Positions 47,501-56,177 of a stretch of 64,000 nucleotides of DNA are shown piece by piece. Every line of letters begins with the position of its first letter. The first letter of the stretch is position 1. Position numbers and translations under genes: made by a program. The notes below the pieces were generated by a model. It made no database searches and was not told the origin of the DNA. It saw nothing but the letters and a program-made list of their open reading frames with translations. The stretch covers positions 47,438,581 to 47,502,580 of the forward strand of contig OX442314.1 of the NCBI GenBank assembly GCA_949358305.1, written 5' to 3'. This DNA comes from Strigamia acuminata. Taxonomy: Eukaryota > Arthropoda > Chilopoda > Geophilomorpha > Linotaeniidae.

Positions 47501-49933
47501 TTGACCAAGGTCATGATGCAGCTGCTAACCCCAGCACTCTTCGGAGAAGGGCGTCAGGCGATGGCCGCATGGTCTGTCGTGGACAGAGAGGGTGTACAGG
47601 TTCCCCGTGCACTCCTCGCAGAGTGGAGCTCCATTCTGCCCGACCCTGTGTTGACTCGGTACGAGCTAACCAGGGATGTGGTAAACCCCGAATTTGAGGG
47701 GTACAAGTTGCGAAGCACGGCGTTTCGTTATACCTCCGCCACCTGGACAGCGGCGCCTACCCAACAACTGCGCGCCTTGACCATCCAGACGGAAGAATCG
47801 GCAGAGGATGTAGAAATGGTGATCTCGCCGACGAGCGGAGTTCCGATTCCGCCACCGATGCCTGCGGAGATATCCCCGCAAGGACCCGCCCTGTTCGAAG
47901 TGGCGGGTAAACCAAAGCGCTTGCTGTGCCGAACGCCACCCGTCAGGTCCGTCGAGCAAACGAAGCCGACACCGCCCGGGACCTCACCGGCCCGAGCGGC
48001 GACAACGACGCAAGCCGCTATTCCCGCGGCCACCCAGAAGCCGAAGCCGGCACCGCCTCCGCCAGACTATTACGGGCGAATCATCGAAGAGTTTCCCCAT
48101 CTCTCGATGACGACGGCGACCAGGAGGTTTATCCTCGCGCAGCGGGACAAAGGCAAATCAGTCTTCATCTGGCTTCACAACCAGATCCGGAAGACTAGAG
48201 ACCTCATCTTCCACCAGAGGTTGCTGAGAGCCCACCGTGTGCCAGTGACGCCAGCGGAAGCCAATGCCATCCGGCATACGAACACCGGCTTCTCCGCCTA
48301 CATCCCGAGCGTTTGGTTACACGAGAGGACGCGTGCCCCGCATGAGCCAGTTGACGGCCATGCATTATGCTTCATTACGGAGCATGAGGACCCCCGAGAT
48401 CGGTCCTCGGCGTTAGTAGGCGATCTACCCGCGCCACCCGGCACTCAACCGCCTGTCCCTGGAGTGAGTTACGCCCAGGTGACGGACTCAGTGTCGGGTC
48501 CCCCAGGAAAGAAGTGATCGCTCAGCCCCACGGTCTGAGCTCGGAGGGGGAAGTGTTGTGACCCGACTGGACCGGGGTCAACGAAGAGTTTCTCTCGTGA
48601 CCTCGTTTCGGGTGTAAGGGGAGCCGCAAGCGCGTCTCCCTTCCCTCAGTGCATTGACATCTAGTCAATGGACAGGCGTCTGCCCTGAGGGAGTGGGGAT
48701 GGCTCGTCCACCCCACCATTGGGTGATTCCGGTCACCTGTCAACCCCGCTTTGTGCAAAGGAATGTGCCTTGCACTGAGCGGGCAGAACCAACACAACCA
48801 TCAAACGAGAAACACACGTAAAACCCGTCGTCCTACAAGATCAGGCCCAAGTAAATATACTGGGATTGACCAAGGACAAAGGACAATTTACCGTGAGTAC
48901 GTTTGGTCAGTGTCAAACTCCGCAGAGTAACCTGCGAGATAAGATTACCACACTATTTTAGCACACCAGCTAGAAATAGTAAAAACCACTCCAGTTTAGC
49001 GAGTTGTGCAGACAAACGGTCGCACAAGCCTAAACTGCAGTAAAACCACGACGAGCGTTCCCGCCGCTGTGTGACCGCCGGGAGCCAGAAGAGTCCGCCG
49101 CTGTGTGATCGCCGGACACCACACAAAAACCTAGACAACAGCCCGAAGTAAGCCTTTTAACTAAGCATTCACTCGCGCCCGACCAGCGTGAGCCCGAAGG
49201 ACCAGCCAGAGACGAGCCGAGGACGCCATATTGCCACGCCGGCCCAAGACGACACCACGTTGCTACAACGAGGACGCCATCTTGGACACGCACGAGACAA
49301 CAGACGACCTCGCCGATTCCAGCCAGCTTTCATCTTACCTTTGCCTTTCCATTTCCCATCACCCATTCCGATTTACATTTTACTTACCCTTTATAGATAT
49401 ATATATAAGATATATCTGTACATTGCCCCGCAGAATAAATCTATATTATATTTTACCTTTTATATCTGTGTAATCATTTCTTTGGGTAAACCGCTTGAGC
49501 AAAGCGGTAGTGAGTTAGTCGAATTAAGTAATCAACCCACGAGTTAGCGACGGTTAGAGTTGAGCGCGACAAGGTAAATAAATAAAAGAGCTATATTAAA
49601 AAAATATTGTTGCTAATTACTACTTTTTCAGGGCAAAACTATCTTACTTGAGACCAAGATGAGAAGTGGCAATTACACAAACCAGGATACAACAGCTGAA
49701 TTAAAATACAAGAATTCTGTTTTCGGCAGTACACTGATTTTGAAAACAGGTAAAATTAATATACTGTAATCATATTTTCCATTTATATAATCTTTTTGGC
49801 TGTATTTTTTCTTTAAAGATTTACAACAGGCCCCAAAGAGAAAAATCCATATCCTTTATAAAAAAAATGGAACCTGTGACAAGCCAATGGTTGCGGTCAG
49901 TTCACTTTGTCAAATTGGGGATTCGTATTACGT

Positions 49934-49991
<58 letters not shown>

Positions 49992-52748
49992 GTTTACTAC
50001 ACTTCCGCCGTTTAATACTAGGTGTCTCTGAAGGATGGTGTCATGTCCTATCGATACACTTTGCCCGTGGAGATGGGAATTGAAGCTGAATTTCAATTTA
50101 TTTTGCGAAAAGTGAGTTAATTGTTTGTTTGTTTAGTTCTTGCAATTTATTCAACGATGCAGCAAGATTAGAGATATCTTGTGACAGTTATTAATTTGTT
50201 TTACAAAAATAGTGATATTGTATTTCGTTTCTGCAAGTATCAATTTTTGCCTTCAAGAAACCCTTACTGTAAGCCCAGCCTGATAAAGCAAACCCAATGT
50301 TACGAAGACTGTGTGACAAAACAAACTCTAAAAAAACATCCACAATGCAGGTCTGTAAATTTGGTTCACTGTAACAATTGATAATGCTGATTGATTGTTA
50401 ACTTAGGTTGCCTTACATGGCTGACAAAAATCTGCCAGACTGCAGTTTAGAAACGAACAAATCAATTGTGTTTAAAGTGTATGACGACTCCTACCATCCC
50501 GAAACATCCACGCTGGCGACAATTGAATGTGGTTGCTTAAGACCTTGTCAAACGAGTGTTTATATCCTAATAGTGCGGACCGATACTAGTTAAGTCAAAC
50601 AATATCATTTTAACGTATAACTATATTGAAATTATTCATCTTTAACTGCTAGATTTTGAAGATGAACCCAGTGATACAAATTCTACAAGTTTAAATTTTA
50701 AAGTAATGGAAGAAACATTTGTCAGAATGACAGAAATCTACATTTACAAAATTCCTAATTTGGTGTCCGATTTCGGTGATAATCTAGGATTTTCTTTGGG
50801 ATATTCACTCCTCTCTATAATCGAAATTGTACAGTTTGTTTCGCTTTTGTGCTACAAGTATATTAGACCTGTTCGACTACAAGCTCACATAAAAACAAGA
50901 GTCATTAAACAAATTAAAATGTCAAATTTGAAGAAAAAGGCTTTGCCTCAAACTCCGCCCATGCTGCAACGCACATTTTTCTTTCTCATTTTTATTTGCG
51001 TTTCCTTAGCAGTTTATGTGAGCAAAGAAAGAATTACATTATATCTGAGTGAACCAACAAGATATGTAGTAAATATTCAAGAAAATGACACATTATATAT
51101 GCCCAATGTTATTGCATGTATGGACGGACCCTTAACGACACGCTACAGGAACCAATATGCCAAAAACACAAGCATTCCAGAATGCAAAATTCACTTTGTT
51201 GATTTAATGAATACAACTATCAAAGAAAAAAAGCCATCAATGGAAGATGTATGGCGCTATCAAACACCTATAATGGATACTGTTACCTTGGACGCTTCTG
51301 CAAGGGTAAGTGTTTGATTTGATGTCTGAAAGTCTGAAATAACAGTAATCGTTGTCTTCATGTTTCATCCGTGGCAAAAAATGACATTAAATCTTGGTTC
51401 TTATTTTTCTAACAGAACCTAGGAATAAAAGCAAATGTATCTTGGAGCAAAATAGCTATGCACACAGGAACTTGTTATCAATCTCAAATAGGTAATTAAA
51501 AATTTGTAGAAAAATTATAAGTGCATAACAATTATGATGACATTATTTTCTTAGAGCCACTAAAATATGCAGGAGTTGCTTCATCAATATTTTTTAGTTT
51601 TCGACCAAACAGTCGTCAAATCTGTAAGCCAAATGAGTACGAGGTAATGAAAAAATTCAATTTTTTTATCAACTATTGAATTTTGCACAAAGTACGCAAG
51701 ATGCACGATACTTAACCATTGGACAGACAAAAGTCGACGTCAAGAGTTTTAGTAATTAATCTTTTTGAGAAGTTACTAAAGACACAGAGATGTAATGTAC
51801 CTAAACATGCTTGTATTTTTGTTAACTGTAGGGTTGATTGATCAGAACTGACTTCATGCTAAATATTAATAATATGATAACTGTAGTTTTCTTTCTGTAG
51901 GTGTACTTTAAACAAAGCGAAGCGACAATTCCATCAATTCCTTCAATACTCAGAAGCAGAAGAAGTATTAAAAGAGACACCTTTACCATTCTCACATTCA
52001 AAATGTTTAAAGTATGTTTGTAGACTACTATACTGTATAAACTAAACTGCTAAATTGATTGTTTTAATTTAGACCATTCGATTAAATCTGAAATCTCAAC
52101 CTTGCCTGGACCATGACAAATATACGAGATGCCAAGATAATTGTTACGAAAAAAAGATTTATAATATAATTCAGTGCAAGTGAGTATTTCTTTTTCTTTT
52201 TATATACAGTATATGTGACATTTAGGGAGTTATGTATGAGTGGTGTCATCACTTTTCACAGTTGTAAAAATCTGTGTTTTGGACATTAAGATAGATGAAA
52301 TTTTTAAACCTTACATTAAAGGCTTTGTGATGTAGTTTGTAATTCATTATATTTAAATATTTTTAGGTTACCATTTTTGGTCAACATCAATAAGAATAAT
52401 TGCACCAACTTTCAAGACATTAAAACTTCATTGGCATTGTTCATGAACCGGTCATTAACTACCAATACAATGATAGACTGCGGTTGCCATCCATCTTGTG
52501 AAGAGCAAGTGTTTGACACATTCGTTTTCTTTCAACACACAGAAGCATGGCCATTCAAGCCTCTCGCTATAATTCCAATGAACAACATAATTGAAGAGAT
52601 TAAGCAAATATTATCCTACACTGAAGTTGCATTGTGCTGTGACATTGGAAATTGTTTTTCACTAATGCTTGGCCTTTCAATTCTTGCAATTCCACAGCTG
52701 TCACAAAAAATGTTTTTGCAATTTATGCGACTGACCAGAAAAAACTGA
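35580..52748 (+). CDS. DEG/ENaC gene B: two channel subunits fused in one protein (840 aa, 12 exons)
   Basis: Paralogue of gene A, likely a membrane cation channel. Exons: 35580-36068, 49632-49749, 49819-49931, 50022-50111, 50238-50350, 50407-50588, 50653-51305, 51416-51491, 51555-51643, 51901-52011, 52073-52179, 52367-52748. Total 2523 nt, all phases consistent. Unit 1: TM1 about residues 45-64 (VRAVWLVGWLVCLGICGYQTW), Cys-rich stretch in exon 5, TM2 about 405-435 with FGDNLGFSLGYSLLS (GYS filter). After a linker of about 40 residues, unit 2 has TM1 about 475-492 (FFFLIFICVSLAVYV), a second ectodomain, and TM2 with IGNCFSLMLGLSILA. TM2 of unit 1 and TM1 of unit 2 share exon 7. Element 2 sits at the donor of exon 1 in the sense orientation, so its LTR poly(A) signals may truncate the transcript. 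Confidence 0.8.
36071..37088 (+). repeat. Element 2 5' LTR
   Basis: TG...CA ends (TGTTGTGACCC...GAGCGCGACA). It contains a long hairpin region about 36130-36215 (CCCTCAG.../...CTGAGGG enclosing CATTGAC/GTCAATG). A doubled CCGCCGCTGTGTGA(C/T)CGCCGG lies near 36580-36633, and an AATAAA poly(A) signal at 36953-36958. A 119-codon frame inside it is not treated as a gene. Confidence 0.95.
37091..37108 (+). other. Element 2 primer-binding site, tRNA-Pro-like
   Basis: TGGGGGCCTGTCCGGGAT lies two bases inside the LTR. It equals the tRNA-Pro primer site except for a CT/TC exchange. Confidence 0.7.
37161..40244 (+). CDS. gag: Element 2 Gag (1027 aa)
   Basis: Structural particle protein. I chose the first in-frame ATG (37161); the frame is open a little further upstream without ATG. 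It is highly charged. Ser/Arg/Glu-rich N-terminal 150 residues are followed by helical coiled-coil stretches (ENEARQAIRERRRKLAEREA) and an Arg/Asp/Ser-rich region (RRRERERDERRERERDDRR). A capsid-type domain lies at about 620-780 (RFDGSWKAGDRFLDEV, WDDFLMRFDLRYGE, GETIMDYDIRARLLFE). A CCHC knuckle CFKCNQPGHYSNEC sits near 975-988. The domain order equals that of element 1 Gag, but the two are clearly diverged. Confidence 0.92.
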   Translation: MADNTRVTDSDSDANKRAGSRKGADYHLRSGGPLPKASAHEARQKRRKPKPDRRSASEASHPSRTETRQRLDETERGEEQSHSKLPRSNRDGETSGNEVLSRNQSPRLTHDTEVGSPKAASPIQKTASNTTANSALNTPITQSRPASVRSEGHKSNSSSVKRVSSQPYSVSGTLIDAMQLAQAEGVRYTLPTGKITVYETLQIVRAALKAHSVSPQITIVEGAHAQQLVDSAQFEADAENEARQAIRERRRKLAEREAQALEYGRTQPNPTTPEEVEIVDRALRAHRYAFHSQQEAERAFMARLRRDDPKSVRKPEVSSSELSDESLEGDPKRTPKAKPKPQPERATPATPRKRDASAREQQTRPRMQALDSATNNAITRLINANNARRNEEQALTSQQHDNPQGTEWQQPVPILKDDESSRRQSHDRTSSREEGKRDERPKYFHYGNSDSSSDGLESNAPSHHDSERGSGERRRERERDERRERERDDRRRGRKESNSSRRNPPRRSPSPDPSSDPSSNDDRRKEKSSNRRKRSNSPRDREKRRRSENSDHRREEFQDLPRQSAFTDSTGRQYTMGELGRALLGSLKAEGIDLSKRNDRNRSTGDRVKKKYAVSRRDTMSVTGNIRWQFYIQNRFDGSWKAGDRFLDEVIRIKTATKATVGDMLTHGIVELMTGSAREWYQGLKGVNWDDFLMRFDLRYGETPEEVSRKMRGLRQMPGETIMDYDIRARLLFEKAPMEFHATGFNLFFLGGLSEYSQRVLLEERAPTGGSYEEMSAFLFENTIDIEKRYYSALPEAEKAATAKRLKLSAERYGATDKIMRPTEYLSGIMELAEASVGLQIKNKLTSPLPSNPLAAPKKAPTASAMQATLEEVKEGEEAEQNVGKSDEKEEKDDDSTDEEIRSYRDTLSTGCDEEGPLVHLIHRDRAVEEFRARLKPNAGRIPKYFRKNYTPPSKADPEKKKSTEAPRDKSNIRCFKCNQPGHYSNECPRTAKEDAKFDAIMKQMAEIKLAMAKNESKNESAQAAKK
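40199..40217 (+). promoter_or_regulatory. Two tandem -1 frameshift heptamers A AAA AAC (element 2)
   Basis: In the gag frame the sequence reads GCA AAA AAC GAG TCA AAA AAC GAG, giving two canonical slippery heptamers (40199-40205 and 40211-40217) 12 nt apart. The -1 frame is open from the first heptamer past the gag stop (40242-40244) into pol. Confidence 0.75.
40199..44338 (+). CDS. pol: Element 2 Pol (protease-RT-RNase H-integrase)
   Basis: First ATG at 40268, but the -1 frame is open from the slippery sites, so a Gag-Pol fusion is likely. Numbered from that ATG: protease LDSGADRSF (98-106), RT with LCIDYRPLN, MPFGLVNAPSTFQ and YLDD (444-447), RNase H HTDASRVGLGAAL (from 591) and TELECLAVVWAIRKF, integrase HHCC finger (894 to about 937), catalytic triad D962, D1021, E1056 (DD35E spacing). 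The tail is acidic and then basic, ending with a NLRPKRDNPF motif similar in place to YNLRTR of element 1. All catalytic residues are present, with no frameshifts or stops. Confidence 0.95.
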   Translation, partial: KKRVKKRVSAGGEEIISRPSAPFMKKKGFNKGFDKPPPVKEMGSDIANAQIQDRANNALQVITANAEAEAEEPNLLLEELPQVVEDTEEFRVFMCNVAVEYTNRLCMLPMTIEREKIMGLLDSGADRSFVSEDIVASLGLTDKIKGVNKNIRLKTANGMARPKGVILLTMEWLGGVEQHPFLVLPTCDRIFLLGLDLMASMEIQPNPITKSWNYIRNDKERPAIVVPPALVKEAADKTQWEKGLKKFVQDYDFKAFVTELQRDNVVETLVADAALELNEAAALRRVLLKYEGILSKKPGRTNRAIHEIKLTDNKPIRVAYKGMNPQKREIVQKMCQEMLDSGIVSEAQGEYATRVVLVMRPGSDPRLCIDYRPLNAVTEIDPIQMPSIESILRELSPFSWVTTMDLSKGYWQVEMRPEDKLKTAFYSPIGRLMFNVMPFGLVNAPSTFQRLIESVLGDILHQFVWAYLDDIVIASKTFEEHIEHIDQVLTRLAKAGLHVHPGKSKFCRKELAFLGYRIGVNGLAIGPEKIDAINRFPPPEDVKGVQRFMGMINFFGRLLPGLAEVAAPVTDLLKNENEFVWSNECNIAFNAIKRMLTEVGVMPLPDLNRPFILHTDASRVGLGAALLQTHVRDGVEQDLPCMFISRKLQGAEKNYNATELECLAVVWAIRKFRDYLEYTKFVVHTDHQALQWLMKLKEPAGRLARWQLELMACDLTIQYKPGKYNVVADALSRAPVSDPIDADDDGEDDSRIIYCPTSCHRWDLRKMNEIPTASPADVKFCGFWTRLYQPAADNYPNARKEFKLERRINDPLLSAFHAHVGEQMQSSPPTREEIIVQQKLDKKCQDRARFVLTGKYPPNLTRRQKRRYAHESIDYLLDDGLLVKHHPNHQDDLSESDTAVKVVIPASLIGRVLWLLHGHPLASHAGVSRTLYRATQLFHWTGMKKDIALFVHQCQRCQACKPRSKSPFETIFLGPYAPFDCLSVDVMGPKPVTGNKNAYIIVIMDVATRWPELYAVARPSAEKIVECIYDVALRYGFPRKIISDNGPQFISKIWGKFCEKFGIVASHTSTYNPRTNPVERLNRDIKYALSIFTDIHNRWDEYLREIAFSIRTTVSRTRDFSPAYLNFARELRVPWDPRVAESVNVVDPEKPHEYVYKLEQTISNTYKHMMAHIFNMRDRILQDKSGGKFVNFEINDLVWKDAHTLSNAARGITASLADKRDGPYVIIGKHGGNAYKLRKLEDNTEQKSIQVRELTPYIPEFPQEMWAKGQVKSKTDGQIVDMFAGESEKAPPSDNEEYFDAPSPPVNEIVESVPDPILVGGETGETPETNTKNTDKKENNNEEVQTQKTTKNIVPASIRNLRPKRDNPFIKGGKVVGKK
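44480..44594 (+). repeat. Three tandem hairpins between pol and leader exon (element 2)
   Basis: GACCCGT...ACGGGTC (44480-44508), CCCGT...ACGGG (44529-44552) and ACCCGT...ACGGGT (44569-44594) share the stem but have different loops; each begins CCCGTAGC. The positions, spaced about 40-48 nt, lie upstream of the ORF3 leader exon. The rest of 44339-44814 has no coding sequence. Confidence 0.7.
44815..48517 (+). CDS. Element 2 third gene: acidic leader exon spliced to Pro/Arg-rich ORF3 (function unknown)
   Basis: Exons 44815-44904 (30 codons, MDEEENDVLAIEHEDEE start, 12 acidic residues) and 45752-48517 (921 codons). The donor is CAG|GTAGAA and the acceptor CATCCTTCCAG|ATG, in phase 0, with a good pyrimidine tract. 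The product would be about 951 aa. The N-terminal helical part ends AEMWQLHYLGILG, matching MHQLAMGGCF of element 1 in position. A basic RKRKRSKGA stretch, a Pro-rich segment (PPPPTQPTPPLPTPTLPTK) and a second helical block (VPRALLAEWSSILPDPVLT) follow. The C-terminal domain has FIWLHNQIR, FHQRLLRAHRVP and VWLHERT...ALCFITEHEDPRDRSS. There is no membrane segment. This copy, unlike the other two, has an ATG at the start of exon 2. Confidence 0.7.
44905..45751 (+). other. Predicted ORF3 intron of element 2
   Basis: 847 bp, GTAGAA...TTCCAG, AT-rich (unlike the GC-rich exons around it) and without coding sequence. It begins with three in-frame sense codons and then further stops. The base-composition contrast supports an intron. 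Confidence 0.6.
48554..49571 (+). repeat. Element 2 3' LTR
   Basis: 1018 bp, matching the 5' LTR in all stretches compared. AATAAA is at the equivalent position (49436-49441). It is followed by the target duplication AGGT and the intact continuation of gene B intron 1. Confidence 0.95.
49936..49989 (+). repeat. Poly(A) run of 54 bp in gene B intron 3
   Basis: An uninterrupted A tract starting 4 bp after the donor GTGC of exon 3. It fills most of the 90-bp intron 49932-50021. Confidence 0.9.
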
Positions 52749-53284
52749 AATCTACCATCACATTTCCCAAATGATATACACTGATATAAATCAAAAATTA
52801 AACGACAAGTTAATCTAAAGCATACTCTAATAAATAATATGCACGTAAATGAATAAGTAAATAAATATAACAAAAAATCAACACACACAATGCAGCTGGA
52901 CTTTTCTATAAATCACCCACAAACTCAGTTACACTAAAGAAAGAACTTTAAATATGGAGTATCTTTTAATTTGACATAAACTCGGGCGACTTTGGTCAGC
53001 CAGGCATGTTTGACCACGAGCATAGCTTACTATTGTCTGTTTTCCACAAACTTTTAGTTGTTATAGAGTGGAAAAAGATCTTTAAAGATGTTTAAAACGT
53101 AAAAGAGTGTCATTACAGAAGAATTTAGTCTCTCGGATTGAATTTTAACACATTAATTTTTCAACTACTACTACTGTAATATAATATTTTACCTATTACT
53201 TGTACATCATGCTATTATGGATTTTACTTATGTATATTTTTAATCTTAAAAATTGATCATCCGATAGGATGAGTGGGCTAACTA

Positions 53285-53470
53285 GTTATGCTATCGTATT
53301 ATGCTGTGCTATTATACTATATTATTCTATATTATTATACTATCATTCTATATTATTGTACTATTATTCTATATTATTATACTATTATTCTATATTATTA
53401 TACTATTATTCTATATTATCATACTATTATTCTATATTATTATACTATTATTTTATATTATTATACTATT
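53285..53470 (+). repeat. Microsatellite-like repeat, ACTATTATTCTATATTATTAT unit
   Basis: A 21-bp unit built of TATTATACTATTATTC repeats about eight times. It yields three overlapping spurious Ile/Tyr/Leu-rich open frames. The neighbouring 52749-53284 and 53471-53584 are AT-rich and hold nothing I recognise. Confidence 0.9.
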
Positions 53471-53584
53471 ATTGCTGACGTTTTTCATTTCAGCGTTTTT
53501 GTGATGTTAAATTGATTTTTTCAGCGTTATTAAATGTAGCGTTTTAATTAAACTTATTTAATAAACAAAATTCCAGAAGGTAAT

Positions 53585-53920
53585 TCATTTGAGGATACAA
53601 AAGAGAGAACGAGAGGTAGCAGGCTCCCAGTAAAAGGAATCATTTTGAAGAAAGACAAAGTTAAAAATTACACACATTTGTGGAAACATTCCAACATTAC
53701 AGAAAATTTGCAGCACTTCAAGTTCAAACAGGCAAGTAACCTTGGATAAATAAAAGAGCTATATTAAGTCTAAAAATATTGTTGTCAGTATTTTGCTAAT
53801 TACTACTTTTTCAGACCAAGATGAGATGTGGCAATTACACAAACCACAGAAAACAGTTGAATTAAAATACAAGAATTCTATTTTCGGCAATACACTGATT
53901 ATGAAAACAGATAAAAACTA
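53585..53920 (+). pseudogene. Partial copy of DEG/ENaC gene B (end of exon 1, intron 1, exon 2)
   Basis: 53598-53731 matches the last 135 bp of gene B exon 1 (GTCCCAGT.AGAGGAATCAT; AATTACACACA.TTGTGG.AAC) and 53815-53918 matches exon 2 (AATTAAAATACAAGAATTCT.TTTTCGG). The intron between them has no LTR element. Exon 2 of the copy runs straight into a stop. It abuts the 3' end of gene C, so it is a duplication fragment rather than a gene. Confidence 0.8.
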
Positions 53921-54239
53921 ACGAGGAAAAGGACTGATAAGCGATTATAGGGCAAAGTGAGATTGCTTATTTTTTCCCGTGGTCCATTTGGTTGAGAAGT
54001 TGGTGCAAATAATTCAACACGGATAAAAGGGAAAATCCAAGGAAAAGTCCAATGCTGCCTCCAACATCAGACACCAAACTGGACAAAGGATAAGCGTAAA
54101 ATTCTCTAACGATTTGCCTCGTATTTTTCTTGTAACTGATTACAATGTTGGCGGGGCCGCCGTGATGTCCAACATCACCTGTAGTTACGGCATACTCGGT
54201 TTTGGAGCATGGGCGTCTGCAGTTGCTCTTTTGTTGTAA
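53771..54239. repeat. 469-bp direct repeat, left copy (flanks LINE)
   Basis: Matches 55709-56177 base for base where compared. It contains the gene B exon-2 fragment and the last 295 bp of gene C. It ends ...TTTTGTTGTAA exactly where the LINE begins. Confidence 0.9.
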
Positions 54240-55708
54240 GTTATTTGAACTATCTGTGCTTGCCAGGATGAGCTCGTGGGTAGATGGATTTACTACGGAT
54301 GCCCAGTTTGGTTTTACATGTGGGAAGTCTGTGGAGCTGAATCTCCTGAATTTTTATAATGAGGTATTCGACTCTTTTCATACCAGGGGCCAATTTGATG
54401 TCATCTACTTGGATTTCGCGAAGGCTTTTGATCGAATTTGCCACGATCTACTGTTGATCAAGCTGGAGTTTTACGGTTTGTCCCCGCGTTTTATTAAGTG
54501 GTTTGCTAGTTATTTAGGTCGGAGGAATAACTTTCTTAAGTGTAATGGGGTTACTACGTCAAGTTGTTACGTGACTAATTCTGGTGTCCCACAGGGTTCT
54601 ATTCTGGGTCCTGTGTTGTTCAAGCTGTTTATCAACGATTTATCCTACTTTCTTCGTGGTCTGTCCCACTCGTTCTTTGCGGATGATACCAAGTTGGGCC
54701 GCAGCATTGATACTGTTGGGGATTGCGAGGATCTGCAGCGTTATTTGAATAGAGTACAATGTTGGACTGATGCAAACTGCATGAGCCTAAATGTCAACAA
54801 GTCAGTAGTGCTTTCTTTCTCCCGTCGTGCTGTGAAGCTTTTGCATCCCTACACGTTGGGTGGTGTTTTGATTCCACGACGTTCGGTGATAAGGGATCTG
54901 GGTGTGACTTTCGATGATTGTTTTATCTTTAGAAATCATGTTAATCGATTGGTCGGTGAGTGTACGAGGGTTTTGGGCATTCTCTTCCGTCTCTCTTTTG
55001 TTTTTACGTCTCCGGGTCCGCTTCGCTTGTTGTTTATTTCTTTGGTTCGTTCTCGTATTTTGTTTTCGTCTTTGGTTTGGAGGGGCTGTGCTGTCTATCT
55101 GCTTAACCGTCTCGAGGGGCTGCAACGTAATTTTGCTTGGATGATTTATAGGAGATATTTTTATCACCTATTTAATTATTCTTATTCGGAGGTGCTCGTG
55201 GCTTTGGGTTTGCGTTCTGTTGGTTCCCATATGATTCTTCTTGACTGCATTTTCGTTTTTCGTTTGATCAGTGGCAAGGTCGTGGCTCCCTGTCTGTTAT
55301 CTTGCTTGCACTTTAATGTTCCTTGGGTGGGGAGGGAGTTGCGCACCCCACGTGTTACTTTCTCTGTTTCTAACTCTTACTCCCCTGTTGGGCGTTTATT
55401 ACGGAGCGTTAATGTCTTTTTGGGTGATATTGACATTTTTAATTGTACTCTCTCTGGTATTGAGCATGCTTTTGTTGTTGGGTCTTGATGCTGATTTAAT
55501 GTAATTTTAATTTTGATTTTTTGTTTTTGCTGTTGTGTTTCTTTTGATGTTCTATTTTGAATTATGATTTTTTTTTTTTTTTGATCTCTTTTTGTTTTTG
55601 TAATTGACGATGGTTGTTTAGGTGGTTTGATGGGTGTCCCCCCCCTGTAGGCTTCGGCTGTTGGGGGGCACCCTTCTTTTGGAAAATAAACAATAATAAT
55701 AATAATAA
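54240..55708 (+). mobile_element. 5'-truncated non-LTR retrotransposon (Jockey/CR1-like LINE) with reverse transcriptase
   Basis: An open frame runs through to a stop at 55488 with LINE RT motifs: VIYLDFAKAFDRI (motif A), NSGVPQGSILGPVLFKLFINDL (B) and FFADDTKLG (catalytic FADD), plus a thumb/C-terminal part. Endonuclease and the N-terminal RT are missing because the element starts mid-RT at 54240. After the stop there is a 200-nt 3' UTR with a G/C hairpin (GGGTGTCCCCCC...GGGGGGCACCC) and an (AAT)n tail at about 55690-55708. The RT catalytic residues are intact, but the copy is dead on arrival. It is flanked by a 469-bp direct repeat. Confidence 0.85.
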
Positions 55709-56177
55709 TAAAAATATTGTTGTCAGTATTTTGCTAATTACTACTTTTTCAGACCAAGATGAGATGTGGCAATTACACAAACCACAGAAAACAGTTGAAT
55801 TAAAATACAAGAATTCTATTTTCGGCAATACACTGATTATGAAAACAGATAAAAACTAACGAGGAAAAGGACTGATAAGCGATTATAGGGCAAAGTGAGA
55901 TTGCTTATTTTTTCCCGTGGTCCATTTGGTTGAGAAGTTGGTGCAAATAATTCAACACGGATAAAAGGGAAAATCCAAGGAAAAGTCCAATGCTGCCTCC
56001 AACATCAGACACCAAACTGGACAAAGGATAAGCGTAAAATTCTCTAACGATTTGCCTCGTATTTTTCTTGTAACTGATTACAATGTTGGCGGGGCCGCCG
56101 TGATGTCCAACATCACCTGTAGTTACGGCATACTCGGTTTTGGAGCATGGGCGTCTGCAGTTGCTCTTTTGTTGTAA
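55709..56177. repeat. 469-bp direct repeat, right copy (flanks LINE)
   Basis: The second copy of 53771-54239 starts immediately after the LINE (AAT)n tail and ends inside the last exon of gene C. Because this copy carries the true 3' end, gene C stays intact. Confidence 0.9.

Larger units (their letters stand above)
36071..49571 (+). mobile_element. Element 2: complete 13.5-kb Ty3/gypsy LTR retrotransposon
   Basis: LTRs of 1018 bp at 36071-37088 and 48554-49571 are identical in the stretches compared. The 4-bp target duplication is AGGT (36067-36070 and 49572-49575). Order: LTR, tRNA-Pro-like site, gag, pol in the -1 frame, acidic leader plus ORF3, polypurine tract (GGAGGGGGAAG, 48543-48553), LTR. 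All frames are open. The insertion point is the AG|GT exon-intron junction of DEG/ENaC gene B. Confidence 0.95.

Noticed and set aside
53269-53515. Ile/Tyr/Leu-rich frames in three phases
   Set aside because: They are translations of an AT microsatellite.
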